Shown here in pieces: positions 32,365 to 41,875 of a stretch of DNA of 64,000 bases. The position numbers and the translations under genes were made by a program. Location of the stretch: assembly GCF_009711205.1 (NCBI RefSeq), contig NZ_WMIG01000009.1:84756-148755 (forward strand), given 5' to 3'. This DNA is from Paracoccus litorisediminis (lineage in GTDB: Bacteria > Pseudomonadota > Alphaproteobacteria > Rhodobacterales > Rhodobacteraceae). The notes under the pieces were generated by a model. The model was given only the letters and a program-made list of their open reading frames with translations. It ran no database searches and was not told where the DNA came from. Each line of letters begins with the position of its first letter. Position 1 is the first letter of the stretch.

Positions 32365-32733
32365 TCAGAGCGCGATCATGCCCTTCTTGCCGCTTACCAA
32401 CTCGTAGGTGATTTGGGTTTGGCCCGGCGTGAAGGCCTGCTGACGGTAATTAAGGTTGGTGTAGGTCGCGGTTCCGCTGTCGCCATTGTCACAGGTGACG
32501 GGAACCTGGATGCTCGCCTGCTTGGATGCCATATAGGCCTTCTGGTCGAAAACGGCCGTACAGGTGTAACCAGCCCTCGACGTCATGGTGATTGTGTGGG
32601 CGCCATTCTCCGGCACAACGGTCATGCGTGCCGTCAATGGCTGCGCGTCGTCAATCGCGCTAGTTCCAGTGTCGCTACTTGCACAGGCTCCGACCAGTAC
32701 GGTCAGCGCTAAGACTACTGTCATCCGCTTCAT
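32365..32733 (-). CDS. Small lipoprotein
   Basis: 122 residues from ATG 32733. MKRMTVVLALTVLVGACASS is a short signal with a lipobox ending VGAC, so processing and lipid attachment at that Cys are likely. The mature part is a small beta domain (ARMTVVPENGAHTITMTS) with two further Cys (YTCTAVFD, PVTCDNGD) that could pair. Function unknown. An upstream extension from 32829 is not needed. Confidence 0.7.
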   Translation of the reverse strand: MKRMTVVLALTVLVGACASSDTGTSAIDDAQPLTARMTVVPENGAHTITMTSRAGYTCTAVFDQKAYMASKQASIQVPVTCDNGDSGTATYTNLNYRQQAFTPGQTQITYELVSGKKGMIAL

Positions 32734-33252
32734 TACAACCTCCTGAAGAACTTGTGTTACCGTTTCAGACATCAGAGATTCGAGCAAGGCACTCTCAATG
32801 CGCGCAACAAACCAGCGCATTCCATCCATTCCGAATTAAATGCCACCCGTCCCCGCTAAAACATCAGTGGCACGCTACCCGCGGTGGTCGCGATCATTAC
32901 TCCCCATTCGCATTTATTCTGGGCCGCACTAGTATAAAAACCCTGGCACGAGTTTCCCCCCAAAAGGGTCCAAATCAACCCGTCATGCACTTGCGCGCTG
33001 ACCACCTCAACAGACCAGCTGACGTCCCTAACCAGTGCCGCGTGCCTCTCCGTTAACCATTGGGACAAAACACAAACAAAACGGGAACGTGGGAACCGTT
33101 TTGGGAACCGTCAGTGCAACCAACCGTCTGCAGTCCCTCTCCGAGCAACTAGGCGTCCCCATGCACATCTTCGTCAAGGTCGCGATTGCTCTGAAAAATC
33201 AGGATATTATACGCTTGCAGGCGCGGCGGCGACGGTCTAAATCTAGCGCCGG
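32734..33252. other. Non-coding stretch between lipoprotein and tRNA
   Basis: About 520 bp with no supported gene. A minus-strand frame at 32856-33068 (70 aa, TTG start) and a plus frame at 33035-33262 read as possible decayed fragments. GGGAAC recurs three times near 33082-33110. The stretch must hold the tRNA promoter. Confidence 0.4.
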
Positions 33253-33328
33253 GCCGGTTTAGCTCAGCTGGTAGAGCAGCTGATTTGTAATCAGAAGGTC
33301 GCGGGTTCGATTCCTGCAACCGGCACCA
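33253..33328 (+). tRNA. tRNA-Thr (anticodon UGU)
   Basis: A cloverleaf is readable: acceptor GCCGGTT pairs with AACCGGC at 33318-33324; D-arm AGCTCAGCTGGTAGAGC; anticodon loop TTTGTAA with anticodon TGT at 33286-33288; T-arm GCGGGTTCGATTCCTGC; discriminator A and genome-encoded CCA (33326-33328). UGU reads ACA and other ACN threonine codons. Confidence 0.95.
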
Positions 33329-33631
33329 TATCTCAGATTTTTATCCAAGTTATGATCCGGTTACACGACTAACCTGATGTCGTGCGCTGAGTGATTTCAC
33401 ACGCACCCAGGTGCATCAGGGGATAGGCCGGGGAAGCCTGTCCGTGCCGGTTCGCAAGGCCACATCCCAACCGCTTCGGATACGCATTGTACCGCCACGC
33501 ACTGGCGCTGCACTGCGCCCCACCAGGACCTGTCCAAGCGATTTTTGTATAATAAAACCGAATTAGGATTTAGCCTCTGCGCACGGGAATATCACACGAA
33601 TCTCTCATCTTATGGAATAAGGGACAGAACG
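33329..33631. other. Gap after tRNA
   Basis: About 300 bp. A consensus -10 TATAAT lies at 33548-33553, 79 bp upstream of the Gly-rich peptide start; I see no good -35. A frame from 33545 would extend that peptide but has weak content. No gene seen. Confidence 0.4.
33548..33553 (+). promoter_or_regulatory. Consensus -10 (TATAAT) upstream of Gly-rich gene
   Basis: Exact TATAAT in an AT-rich patch unusual for this DNA. The best-spaced -35 candidates score poorly, so it may be an extended or activator-dependent promoter. Confidence 0.3.
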
Positions 33632-33928
33632 ATGGATATAGCCTCAATCATCGCGCAGATACTCGGCGGGGCCGCAGGCGGCACGGCCGGATCGAAGATC
33701 GTCAAGGGCTCGGATCTTGGGCCACTTGGCAACCTTGTCGCGGGAGCGCTTGGTGGCATCGGCGGCGGCAATATTCTGGGCTCGCTGCTGGGTTCAGGGG
33801 CCACGGCAGCGGCGGCCAGTGGACTTGATATCGGCGCGCTGGCCAGTCAGCTTGTCGGCGGCGGTGTCGGCGGGCTGGTCCTGCAGGTCGTCGTCGGTCT
33901 GGTCAAGAACAAGCTTCTGGCCAAGTAA
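33632..33928 (+). CDS. Glycine-rich hydrophobic small protein
   Basis: 98 residues from ATG 33632 with a GGGACAG site. The chain is a run of Gly/Ala/Leu-rich segments (QILGGAAGGTAGSKIV, LVAGALGGIGGGNILGSLLG, LASQLVGGGVGGLVLQ) with a C-terminal VKNKLLAK. It resembles small membrane-active or pore-type proteins and bacteriocin-like peptides, but no leader or processing motif is present. A strong hairpin follows. Confidence 0.5.
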   Translation: MDIASIIAQILGGAAGGTAGSKIVKGSDLGPLGNLVAGALGGIGGGNILGSLLGSGATAAAASGLDIGALASQLVGGGVGGLVLQVVVGLVKNKLLAK

Positions 33929-33938
33929 GCTTCGCATC

Positions 33939-33967
33939 GCATGGCACCGGTTCATCGCGTGCCATGC
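33939..33967. terminator. Hairpin between convergent Gly-rich and GMC genes
   Basis: GCATGGCAC (33939-33947) and GTGCCATGC (33959-33967) are perfect complements with an 11-base loop, between two convergent stops (33928 and 33971). Confidence 0.55.
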
Positions 33968-33970
33968 AAC

Positions 33971-35569
33971 CTACCCCGCCGCGTCCTCAAGCATCATGCG
34001 CGCGGCCTTTTCCGCAATCATCAGCGTGGGTGAATTGGTATTGCCGCTGGTGATCGACGGCATCACCGAGGCATCAGCGATCCGCAACCGCCCCAAGCCA
34101 CGGAACCGCAGCCGGGGATCAACGACCGCATCCGGATCCGCACCCATGCGGCAGGTCCCGACCGGGTGAAAGATGGTCGTGCCGATCTCGGCAGCGGCGC
34201 TGACCAGCTCCTCGGGGCTGTCAAAGGCCGGGCCGGGGCGGAACTCCTGCGGGTTCAGGCGCGCAAAGCTGGGCTGCGCGACAATGTGTCGGGTCAGGCG
34301 GATCGCGCGAACGGCAACCTCGCGGTCGGCCTCGGTTGCCAGATAGTTCGGGCGGATCGCGGGATGGGCGCGCGGATCGGGGCCAGTGACATGGACCGAG
34401 CCGCGACTTTCGGGCCTCAGGTTGCAGACCGAGGCCGTCATCGCGGGAAACGCATGCAGCGGATCACCGAACTTGTCCAGACTGACCGGCTGGACGTGGT
34501 ATTCCAGATCGGGGGTCTCCTTCTCGGGTCCCGAACGGGTGAATATCCCGACCTGACTGGGCGCCATCGACATCGGACCGGAGCGCCGCCAGGCATATTC
34601 CAGCGCAATCGCCGCCTTGCCGCGCAGGGTCGAGGTGCGCTCATTCAGCGTCGGCACGCCGCTGACCTTGTAGACCATTTGCAATTGCAGATGATCCTGC
34701 AAGTTCTCACCGACCTCATGCACCGCATGCCGCACCGGAATACCCGCCGCGCGCAGTACTTCGGGGTTTCCAATCCCCGACAGTTCCAGCAGATGCGGAG
34801 AGCCGATGGCCCCGGCCGACAGCACCGTTTCCCGCGTGGCGCGGGCCTCTTGCAAATGTCCGAGGTGGCGAAAGACGACGCCACGGACCTCGCCTTCCTC
34901 GACGATCAGGCGCTCGGCTTGTGCGCCGGTCAGGATGCGCAGGTTCGGACGGTTCTGTACCGGACGCAGAAACGCCTTGGAGCTGTTCCAGCGGATGCCC
35001 GCGCGCTGGTTCACGTCGAAATAGCCGCCGCCTTCATTATTGCCGGTGTTGAAGTCCTCGACGCGGGGGATGCCTGCCTGTTCGGCGGCGTCCAGAAAGG
35101 CGTCCAGCACCGCCCAGCGGACGCGGGCCTTTTCCACCCGCCATTCGCCGCCCGCGCCATGCAGATCGCTGGCGCCGCGATGGGAATCCTCTTGCGCCTT
35201 GAACAGCGGCAGCACGTCGTCCCAACCCCAACCGGTGCAGCCCATCTGCCGCCATTGGTCATAATCCCGCGCCTGCCCGCGCATATAGATCATGCCGTTG
35301 ATCGAGGAGCAGCCTCCCAGCACCCGGCCGCGCGGATAAAGCAGCGATCGCCCGTTCAGACCCGGTTCGGGTTCGGTGCGAAAGCCCCAATCGGTGCGGG
35401 GATTGCCGATGCAGTAAAGATAGCCGACCGGGATATGTATCCAGTGGTAATTGTCGCGGCCGCCCGCCTCCAGCAGCAGGACGCGGGTGCGGGGGTCGGC
35501 GGACAGGCGGTTGGCCAGAACGCAGCCGGCGCTGCCCGCGCCGATGATGATGTAATCGTAGCTGTCCAT
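33971..35569 (-). CDS. GMC-family oxidoreductase (choline/alcohol dehydrogenase-like)
   Basis: 532 residues from ATG 35569. The N-terminal Rossmann FAD site is YIIIGAGSAGCVLANRLS (residues 5-22), then LLLEAGG and the GMC signature (YPRGRVLGGCSSINGMIYMRG, in two parts, about 80-100). The C-terminus has the active-site region (FHPVGTCRMG, then SVMPSITSGNTNSPTLMIAEK). These flavoenzymes oxidise alcohols such as choline or aliphatic alcohols; the substrate cannot be read. It is 91 bp below an MFS transporter of the same strand, likely for the substrate. Confidence 0.9.
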   Translation of the reverse strand: MDSYDYIIIGAGSAGCVLANRLSADPRTRVLLLEAGGRDNYHWIHIPVGYLYCIGNPRTDWGFRTEPEPGLNGRSLLYPRGRVLGGCSSINGMIYMRGQARDYDQWRQMGCTGWGWDDVLPLFKAQEDSHRGASDLHGAGGEWRVEKARVRWAVLDAFLDAAEQAGIPRVEDFNTGNNEGGGYFDVNQRAGIRWNSSKAFLRPVQNRPNLRILTGAQAERLIVEEGEVRGVVFRHLGHLQEARATRETVLSAGAIGSPHLLELSGIGNPEVLRAAGIPVRHAVHEVGENLQDHLQLQMVYKVSGVPTLNERTSTLRGKAAIALEYAWRRSGPMSMAPSQVGIFTRSGPEKETPDLEYHVQPVSLDKFGDPLHAFPAMTASVCNLRPESRGSVHVTGPDPRAHPAIRPNYLATEADREVAVRAIRLTRHIVAQPSFARLNPQEFRPGPAFDSPEELVSAAAEIGTTIFHPVGTCRMGADPDAVVDPRLRFRGLGRLRIADASVMPSITSGNTNSPTLMIAEKAARMMLEDAAG

Positions 35570-35608
35570 CCCTGCCCCCGCCCTTATGGGCGTCAGGATG
35601 AAAGCGAA

Positions 35609-35636
35609 GCGGCCCCGGCGCAAGGTCCGGGGCCGC
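35609..35636. terminator. Hairpin after MFS gene
   Basis: GCGGCCCCGG (35609-35618) and CCGGGGCCGC (35627-35636) are perfect 10-bp arms with an 8-base loop, 24 bp below the MFS stop. The minus strand continues TTCGCTTTC, so it may end or weaken the MFS transcript before the GMC gene. Confidence 0.5.
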
Positions 35637-35659
35637 AAAGTTTCACACAGTCAAGTGGA

Positions 35660-36958
35660 TCAGACTTCGTCCTTGCCCGAGGCGATCAGGCACAGAAGCG
35701 TCACCACCGCGGCCGCCAGCATGTAATAGCCGACATGGGTCAGGCCATAGGTCTTTTGCAGCCAGGTCGCGGCATAGGGGGCCAGCGAGGCGCCAAAGAT
35801 GCCCGCGAAGTTGAAGGTGATCGACGACCCGGTATAGCGCACCTGCGTCGGGAAAGGTGCAGCCAGCGCCGCCCCGATCACGCCATAGGTCAGGCCCATC
35901 AGGAACATGCCCAGGGTGACAAAGGCATAAAGCGCGGCTTCGCTTCCGCTCATCAGCGGCGCCAGGAAGAACGAGAAAGCCCCGATCAGCACCGTCACCA
36001 CCATCAGGAACGGACGGCGACCCGTGCGGTCAGCAATCTTGCCCGCGATCGGAATCGCGATCCCGAAGATGACCGAGCCATAGATCTGCAACAGCAGCGC
36101 ATCAAGGAAGGGAACCTGACGGACCTTGACGTTATAGGACAGCAGCCATGCCGAGCAGATGTAGAACAGCACGAACGTAACCAGCGCAACGAAGGTGCCC
36201 AGGAACAGGCTGCGCTTGTGGTTGCGGAACAGCTCGACCACGGGAACCGAGACACGCTTATCACGCTTGACCGCATCCGAGAATTCCGGGGTCTCGGTGA
36301 TCGACAGACGCACCCACAGACCCAGCGCGATCAGCACGATCGAGGCCAGGAACGGCAGACGCCAGCCCCATGCCAGCAGGTCTTCCTGCGACATGAAGTG
36401 CAGCAGCACCCAGAAGAAGCCCGAGGACAGGAACAACCCGACCGGCGCGCCCAACTGCGGGAAGATCCCGTACCAGCTGCGCTTGCCCTCGGGCGCGTTC
36501 TCGGTCGCAAGCAGCACCGCGCCGCCCCATTCGCCGCCCAGACCAAAGCCCTGACCAAAGCGGCACAGCGCCAGCAGCGCAGGCGCGGCGACGCCGATCT
36601 GCGCATAGGTCGGCAGCAGGCCAATCACCACGGTCGAGACGCCCATCGTCAGCAGCGCCGCGACCAGCGTCGCCTTGCGCCCGATGCGGTCGCCGAAATG
36701 GCCAAAGACGATCGCGCCAAAGGGCCGGGCAAAGAAAGCGATCGAGAAGGTCGCAAAGGATGCCAGTAGCGCCGTGGTCGGATCGCTGGCCGGGAAGAAT
36801 AGCGCCGGGAAAACCAGCACGGCAGCGGTGGCATAGACGTAGAAATCGAAGAATTCGATGGTCGTGCCGATCAGGCTGGCAAGCAGGACCTGCGCCGGCG
36901 AATTGACAGGCGTCTTGCTGCGCGCCGCAGCGGGCGAGCCAATGGATTGGTCAGTCAT
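35660..36958 (-). CDS. MFS metabolite:proton symporter (ShiA/ProP-like)
   Basis: 432 residues, about 12 membrane spans. The family signature is visible: GTTIEFFDFYVYATAAVLVFP, GDRIGRKATLVAALLTMG between spans 2 and 3, and GLGGEWGGAVLLATENAP (about 140-157), with a second GRRP loop mid-protein (ADRTGRRPF). This layout is typical of MHS symporters for small organic acids, shikimate or betaine/proline. A GMC oxidoreductase follows on the same strand, and a nucleotidase precedes. Confidence 0.85.
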   Translation of the reverse strand: MTDQSIGSPAAARSKTPVNSPAQVLLASLIGTTIEFFDFYVYATAAVLVFPALFFPASDPTTALLASFATFSIAFFARPFGAIVFGHFGDRIGRKATLVAALLTMGVSTVVIGLLPTYAQIGVAAPALLALCRFGQGFGLGGEWGGAVLLATENAPEGKRSWYGIFPQLGAPVGLFLSSGFFWVLLHFMSQEDLLAWGWRLPFLASIVLIALGLWVRLSITETPEFSDAVKRDKRVSVPVVELFRNHKRSLFLGTFVALVTFVLFYICSAWLLSYNVKVRQVPFLDALLLQIYGSVIFGIAIPIAGKIADRTGRRPFLMVVTVLIGAFSFFLAPLMSGSEAALYAFVTLGMFLMGLTYGVIGAALAAPFPTQVRYTGSSITFNFAGIFGASLAPYAATWLQKTYGLTHVGYYMLAAAVVTLLCLIASGKDEV

Positions 36959-37160
36959 TCATTCTTGTCCGCATTTTCGAGGGGTGGTGCGGTCATCGCG
37001 GACGATGCGCACCGGGCGCGCATAACCGACCCTCGGCGCGATTGAAACACCGCACCGTTCGAAAAATTGCGTTTGCATGGCAGGTTTGCGCAATGGAATT
37101 AGCTCACCGCCATATAGGTCAGCAATTATTCCATATTTTTACCGCCCGCAAGCGGAAAAT

Positions 37161-37178
37161 GGGCGGGTCGCCCCGCCC
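37161..37178 (-). terminator. Rho-independent terminator of cpdB
   Basis: GGGCGGG (37161-37167) and CCCGCCC (37172-37178) with a 4-base loop; read on the minus strand it is followed by ATTTTCC (37154-37160), just below the TAG at 37184. Confidence 0.7.
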
Positions 37179-37183
37179 AGCGC

Positions 37184-39148
37184 CTAAAGCGTCAGCCGAA
37201 GACGCAGGAAGCCGCCTTCGCCCTCACCGGCTTCCTCAAGCTTCAGCCCGCGCTCACGCATGCGGTCCAGATAATCGCGCGCCTTGGGGCCGGTCTCGAA
37301 TACCGCCGTGGCCCCCTCGACCGGGGCAAAGCGCCAGTTCGCATCGGCCGAGGGCGAGATCGTGCCCTGCTCGACGATATAGCGCACCAGCACGTCGCGA
37401 TTGGTATCCGGCGCGGCAAGGATCACGGTCGAGCCATCCGCCCCCGGAAACTCGCCGCCGCCCGAGGCGCGGTAATTATTGGTCGCGATCAGGAATTCCT
37501 GCGCGGGATCAACCGCTTTCCCGCCAAACTTCAGGTCACTGATGCGATTGGCGTCCGCGTTCACCACCTCACCCTTTTCGACGCCGAATTTCGACGGTTG
37601 CGACAGGTCGATCTGATAGGTCACCCCGTCGATCACGTCGAAATTGTAGGAACGGAAATCGGGGTTCAGCAGGGCCACGTCCTTGGCCCCCGGCGCGATC
37701 TGGTTGAACTGCCCGGCCGAGCGCTCAAGCCAGTCCTTCAACTGCGCGCCCGTCACCTTCACCACTTGCAGCGTATTGGGATACAGGTACAGGTCCGCGA
37801 CATTCTTGATCGCCACCGGGCCTTTGGGCACGTCGGTATAGTAATCCGGGCCACCCCGCCCGCCCGCCTTGAAGGGTGCTGCGGCGGATAGCAGCGGCAG
37901 CCCCTCATGCGGGGTGCCCTTCAGCAATTGCCGCGCATACCAGGTCTGGGCCAGCGACACGATCTGCACGGACGGATCATCCGCCACCTGCGCGAAATAG
38001 CTGTATAGGGGCGCATCGGTCTGGCCGACCTCGGCCCGGACGTATTCCAGCGTCGCCTCGTGCCCCAGCTTGGCGGCAGCCAAAGCCGGGGCATAATCGC
38101 CCACCAATGCCTCGATCTTGCGATCCTCGGTCCGGCGATAGATCGGCCGCGCCTCGGACATGCCGTCGACAACCTTCCAGCCCCTGCCGTCATGCTCCAG
38201 CGCCAGATCAATCAGCCCCATATGCGAGCCCCAAAACCCCGCCATGACCGCAGGCACCCCCTTGATCCGCCCGGTGGCAGGGTCCAGCCCCTCGCCTTCG
38301 TAATCCTTCGACGGCCAGACGCCGTGGGCATGCCCCATGACGATGGCGTCGATCCCCTCGACATCGGCCAAGTGATAGGAGGCATTCTCCATCCCCGGTG
38401 TGGCGGGATCGGTGGACAGGCCGGAATGGGCCAGCGCAATGACGATATCCGCCCCCTGCCGCAGTTCCGGAACCCATGCGCGAGCGGCCTCGAGAATGTC
38501 GCGAGTCTCATATTTGCCCGCCAGATGCCCGGCATCCCATTGCATGATCTGGGGCGGCACGAAGCCGATCAGACCGATGCGGATCGGATGCTCGCGCCCG
38601 GCCCCGTCCTTCAACTGACGCTCAAGGATGGTGAAGGGCTGAAACACCAGCACGTCATCCTCGGGCTTGGCGCCCAGCTTGCGGGCGAAATTCGCGCAAG
38701 TGATCGGCCGCGTCGTGGTTTTCGTCGCATGTTCAAGGAATTCCATGCCATAGTTGAACTCATGGTTGCCCACGGTTCCGGCGTCAAATTCCAGCGTGTT
38801 CATCGCCGCAATGACCGGATGGGTGTCGCCATCCTTCATGCCCTTCTTGTAGGCCATGTAATCGCCCAGCGGATTGCCCTGCAGGTAATCCCCATTGTCG
38901 ACAAGGATCGAGTTTCCGGCCTCGGCCCGGATGGCCTCGATCAGGCTGGCAGTGCGCGACAGGCCGACCGTGTCATTCGGTTTGTCGGCGTAATAGTCAT
39001 AGGGATAGATGTGGCAATGCAGGTCGGTCGTGGACAGGATTCGCAGATGCGCCTGTCCTGCCTGCGCCCGCGCGGCATAGGGATGCAGGACGGCCACACC
39101 CGCCGCGGCGGCGGTGCTGGCAAGGAAGCGGCGACGGGACAGGGACAA
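37184..39148 (-). CDS. cpdB: Tat-exported 2',3'-cyclic-nucleotide 2'-phosphodiesterase/3'-nucleotidase
   Basis: 654 residues, TTG start at 39148 with AGGAGA six bases upstream; a nearby ATG (39153) is in a different frame. SRRRFLASTAAAAGVAVL is a twin-arginine signal. Metallophosphatase motifs follow: TTDLHCHIYPYDYY (D-x-H), VDNGDYLQG (GD), GTVGNHEFNYG (GNHE) and MGHAHGVWP (GHxH). The C-terminal half has the substrate domain with ATNNYRASGGGEFPG. It acts in the periplasm on nucleotides to yield nucleosides and phosphate. Length matches CpdB (about 650). Confidence 0.92.
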   Translation of the reverse strand: MSLSRRRFLASTAAAAGVAVLHPYAARAQAGQAHLRILSTTDLHCHIYPYDYYADKPNDTVGLSRTASLIEAIRAEAGNSILVDNGDYLQGNPLGDYMAYKKGMKDGDTHPVIAAMNTLEFDAGTVGNHEFNYGMEFLEHATKTTTRPITCANFARKLGAKPEDDVLVFQPFTILERQLKDGAGREHPIRIGLIGFVPPQIMQWDAGHLAGKYETRDILEAARAWVPELRQGADIVIALAHSGLSTDPATPGMENASYHLADVEGIDAIVMGHAHGVWPSKDYEGEGLDPATGRIKGVPAVMAGFWGSHMGLIDLALEHDGRGWKVVDGMSEARPIYRRTEDRKIEALVGDYAPALAAAKLGHEATLEYVRAEVGQTDAPLYSYFAQVADDPSVQIVSLAQTWYARQLLKGTPHEGLPLLSAAAPFKAGGRGGPDYYTDVPKGPVAIKNVADLYLYPNTLQVVKVTGAQLKDWLERSAGQFNQIAPGAKDVALLNPDFRSYNFDVIDGVTYQIDLSQPSKFGVEKGEVVNADANRISDLKFGGKAVDPAQEFLIATNNYRASGGGEFPGADGSTVILAAPDTNRDVLVRYIVEQGTISPSADANWRFAPVEGATAVFETGPKARDYLDRMRERGLKLEEAGEGEGGFLRLRLTL

Positions 39149-39312
39149 GGCATCTCTCCTGCGAATGGGTCAGCGGTCGGCGCGGAGGCTTGCCCATCTG
39201 CCCCCCAAGGTCAAATGACAAACACGCATGACGCGAGCTTGCCCATCATCCGCTTGTGCGATCGGCGCTTTGCCGCTATCAGCCTCGGCTCTTCGCGGAA
39301 AAGGGACAGGAC
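39149..39312. other. Divergent promoter region of cpdB and yegD
   Basis: 164 bp between two divergent genes. No consensus pair is clear on either strand; the TTG start of cpdB has its ribosome site here. Nothing else is seen. Confidence 0.35.
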
Positions 39313-40560
39313 ATGGCTGACGATATCCTTGCCATCGATTTCGGCACGTCGAACAGCGCGGCGGCGATCCTGCAGGACGGCCAGGTGCGCCGCATCCCGA
39401 TCGAGCATGGCGCGGACACCCTGCCCACCGCCGTCTTCTTTCCCACGCGGGGCGGGTCGATGCGGATCGGGGCCGCCGCAGCCGAGGCGCTGATCGAAGG
39501 CGATGACGGCCGCTACATGCGGGCGCTGAAAAGCGTGCTGGGCACCTCGCTGGTCCATGAGACCCGGCTGATCGGCGGCAAACGCCGTTCGATCGCGGAT
39601 ATTGTCGCCGATTTCCTGCGCGAGGTGAAATCCCGCGCCGAGACCGCAACCGGCCAGCGCTTCACCCGCGCCCTGTCGGGTCGCCCCGTCCATTTCCACA
39701 GCAACGCCCCCGAACGCGACGCGCAGGCCGAGGACGATCTGCGTGCCTGCTACCACGCCGCGGGTTTCGATGAAGTGTCCTTTCTGGTCGAACCCGAGGC
39801 GGCCGCTCTGGCCTCGCATGGGCTGGGCCGGGCTGGCGGGCTGGGGCTGATCGTCGATATCGGCGGCGGCACCTCGGACTTCTCGGTCTATCGCAGCGAG
39901 GCGACCGGCGCCCGCATCCTTGCCAATCACGGCATCCGTCTGGGCGGCACCGATTTCGACCATGCCGTGTCGATGACCCATGCCATGCCCGCCCTTGGTC
40001 ATGGCAGCGAACTTCGCCGCGAGATGGGCGAGGGCCTGCTGCCGGTCCCGAACGCCGTCTATTCGGAACTGGCGACCTGGGCGCGCATCCCCTTTCTTTA
40101 CACGCCCGAGACCCGGCGAATGGCGCAGAACATGGCGAAACTGGCGGTGGACCGCGCCGCCATGTCGCGGCTGGTCACCGTGCTGGACGAGGAACTGGGC
40201 CATGAACTGGCCTTCGCCGTTGAACGCGGCAAGATCGCCGCGAATGGCGGCAGCAATGATGCGGGCATCCGCATGGGCTTCATCGAACCGGGCCTGACCC
40301 GCGCCGTCACCCCGACGTCATTGCACGACGCCTTGGCGCAATACCGCGACGACCTGACCCAAGCCGCGCGCGAGACGCTGGACATGGCCGGAGTAACCCC
40401 GGATCAGATCGAAAGCGTCGTGCTGGTCGGCGGCTCCAGCCTGATGGAACTGGTCAGCCGCGCCGCGCAGGATCTGTGCCCACAGGCCGGGCTGGAACGA
40501 TCTGAGGCCTTCACCGCCGTCGTGGACGGGTTGGCGCTGGCAACGGCGCGACCCGCCTGA
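39313..40560 (+). CDS. yegD: YegD-like Hsp70-family protein
   Basis: 415 residues from ATG 39313. The nucleotide-binding half of Hsp70 is present: AIDFGTSNSAAAIL (phosphate 1), FLVEPEAAALASHG, LGLIVDIGGGTSDFSV (phosphate 2) and VVLVGGSSLM (adenosine). It has no substrate-binding domain of DnaK and no DnaJ partner nearby, as in the shorter YegD group. Its client is not known. Divergent from cpdB. Confidence 0.85.
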   Translation: MADDILAIDFGTSNSAAAILQDGQVRRIPIEHGADTLPTAVFFPTRGGSMRIGAAAAEALIEGDDGRYMRALKSVLGTSLVHETRLIGGKRRSIADIVADFLREVKSRAETATGQRFTRALSGRPVHFHSNAPERDAQAEDDLRACYHAAGFDEVSFLVEPEAAALASHGLGRAGGLGLIVDIGGGTSDFSVYRSEATGARILANHGIRLGGTDFDHAVSMTHAMPALGHGSELRREMGEGLLPVPNAVYSELATWARIPFLYTPETRRMAQNMAKLAVDRAAMSRLVTVLDEELGHELAFAVERGKIAANGGSNDAGIRMGFIEPGLTRAVTPTSLHDALAQYRDDLTQAARETLDMAGVTPDQIESVVLVGGSSLMELVSRAAQDLCPQAGLERSEAFTAVVDGLALATARPA

Positions 40561-40672
40561 CAACCGCGTCAGCACCACGCATTTGACGGAAATGGTGATC
40601 CGGCAGTGGGCATTCCCTGCTTGCAGCGCCGGGCGATCTGTTATGATGTGAGCCCGCGCATACCGGACGAGA

Positions 40673-41875
40673 ATGATGAGCACAGCCGAGGCAACCGACC
40701 GCAAGACCAGCAAGGCCGCCGCAGCGGTCCGCGCGACGGGCCTGCGCCCGCATCGCCAGCCGCTTCTGACCAATATTTCAGCGGCACGCTGGCTGCTTTT
40801 GGGGATCGTGCTGGCCTCGGTCTATTTCTTTCATGGCTTTCTGGTCCCGGTTCTGGCGGCAGCTGTGATCGCGCTGGCCAGCTGGCCCTTGCGCGAACGC
40901 GGCGTGCATCAGCTGGGCCTTGGCCGGACGCTGACCGCGACGGGGATGGTGCTGATCCTTGTCTGCTTCCTTGTCATCCCGATCGCCATGGCGCTGGTCT
41001 ATGCCTTCCGCGAGCTGCGGGAATGGATCAACTGGGCGATCTTCGTGAATGCCTCGGGCGCGCCGACACCGGCATGGATGGTCGACCTGCCTCAAGTCGG
41101 CACATGGCTGGATGAGCAATGGCGCACCTATATCGGCCATCCCGGCGGCATCAGTGAGATCGTGCAGGCGATTTCCGGATCGAATATCGGGACGATCTAT
41201 CGCGGCGCGCTGACGGCGGGCTCACTGGCCTTTCATCTGGCGCTGACGCTGCTGTTCATGCTGATCACGCTGTTCGTGCTGTATCGCGACGGCGACCGGA
41301 TGGTGGCGCAGCTGGACCGCGTCGGAGCCCGCATCCTGCCCGATCGCTGGGACCGCCTGTCGCGCGTCGTCCCGGCCACGATCAGCTCCACCGTGACCGG
41401 CATGACCCTGATCGCCATTGGCGAGGGCGTCATTCTGGGCATCGCCTATTGGATCGCGGGCGTGCCCTCGCCGGTGACATTCGGCGTCATCACCGGCTTC
41501 ATGGCCCTGATCCCCGGCGGCGCGCCGCTGTGCTTCACGCTGGTCTCGGTCTACATGGTCGCCAGCGGCTCACCCTTTGCCGGGATCGCGCTGTTCATCT
41601 GGGGCACCTGCGAGCTGTTCGTGGTCGACAAGACCATCCGGCCAATGCTGGTCGGCGGCCCGGTCAAGCTGCCCTTCCTTCCGACCTTCTTTGGCCTGAT
41701 CGGCGGCGTGAAGACGCTGGGCATCGTCGGGCTGTTCGTCGGCCCGGTTCTGATGGCGCTGCTGGTCTCGATCTGGCGCGAATGGCAACGCGAGATTTCC
41801 GAGGATGAGGTCCGGCTGGCCAGCCTGCCCCCCGCGCCCGACCTGATCCGACCGGAACCCACCCGGCCCGAATAA
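40673..41875 (+). CDS. AI-2E family membrane transporter/permease
   Basis: 400 residues (starts at 40673 or 40676). Seven to eight membrane spans with family features: an N-terminal pair of spans, a cytoplasmic helical loop, then LTLLFMLITLFVLYRDGDR, GVPSPVTFGVITGFMALIPGG and PFLPTFFGLIGGVKTLGIVG (the conserved C-terminal signature). Named for AI-2 export but often of unknown substrate. C-terminal 25 residues are Pro-rich and cytoplasmic. Stands alone on the plus strand. Confidence 0.9.
   Translation: MMSTAEATDRKTSKAAAAVRATGLRPHRQPLLTNISAARWLLLGIVLASVYFFHGFLVPVLAAAVIALASWPLRERGVHQLGLGRTLTATGMVLILVCFLVIPIAMALVYAFRELREWINWAIFVNASGAPTPAWMVDLPQVGTWLDEQWRTYIGHPGGISEIVQAISGSNIGTIYRGALTAGSLAFHLALTLLFMLITLFVLYRDGDRMVAQLDRVGARILPDRWDRLSRVVPATISSTVTGMTLIAIGEGVILGIAYWIAGVPSPVTFGVITGFMALIPGGAPLCFTLVSVYMVASGSPFAGIALFIWGTCELFVVDKTIRPMLVGGPVKLPFLPTFFGLIGGVKTLGIVGLFVGPVLMALLVSIWREWQREISEDEVRLASLPPAPDLIRPEPTRPE

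Noticed and set aside
33035..33262. 75-residue plus-strand frame running into the tRNA
   Set aside because: It overlaps the tRNA 5' end and has no recognisable content; it may be a decayed end of an older element.
33253..33328. tRNA-Thr as the attachment site of the prophage
   Set aside because: The tRNA 3' end faces away from the prophage, two genes lie between it and the integrase, and I saw no second copy of its 3' half inside the window.
34166..36769. 867-residue plus-strand frame opposite the GMC and MFS genes
   Set aside because: It spans two recognised genes in antisense and is rich in Arg/Gln/Gly with no domain.
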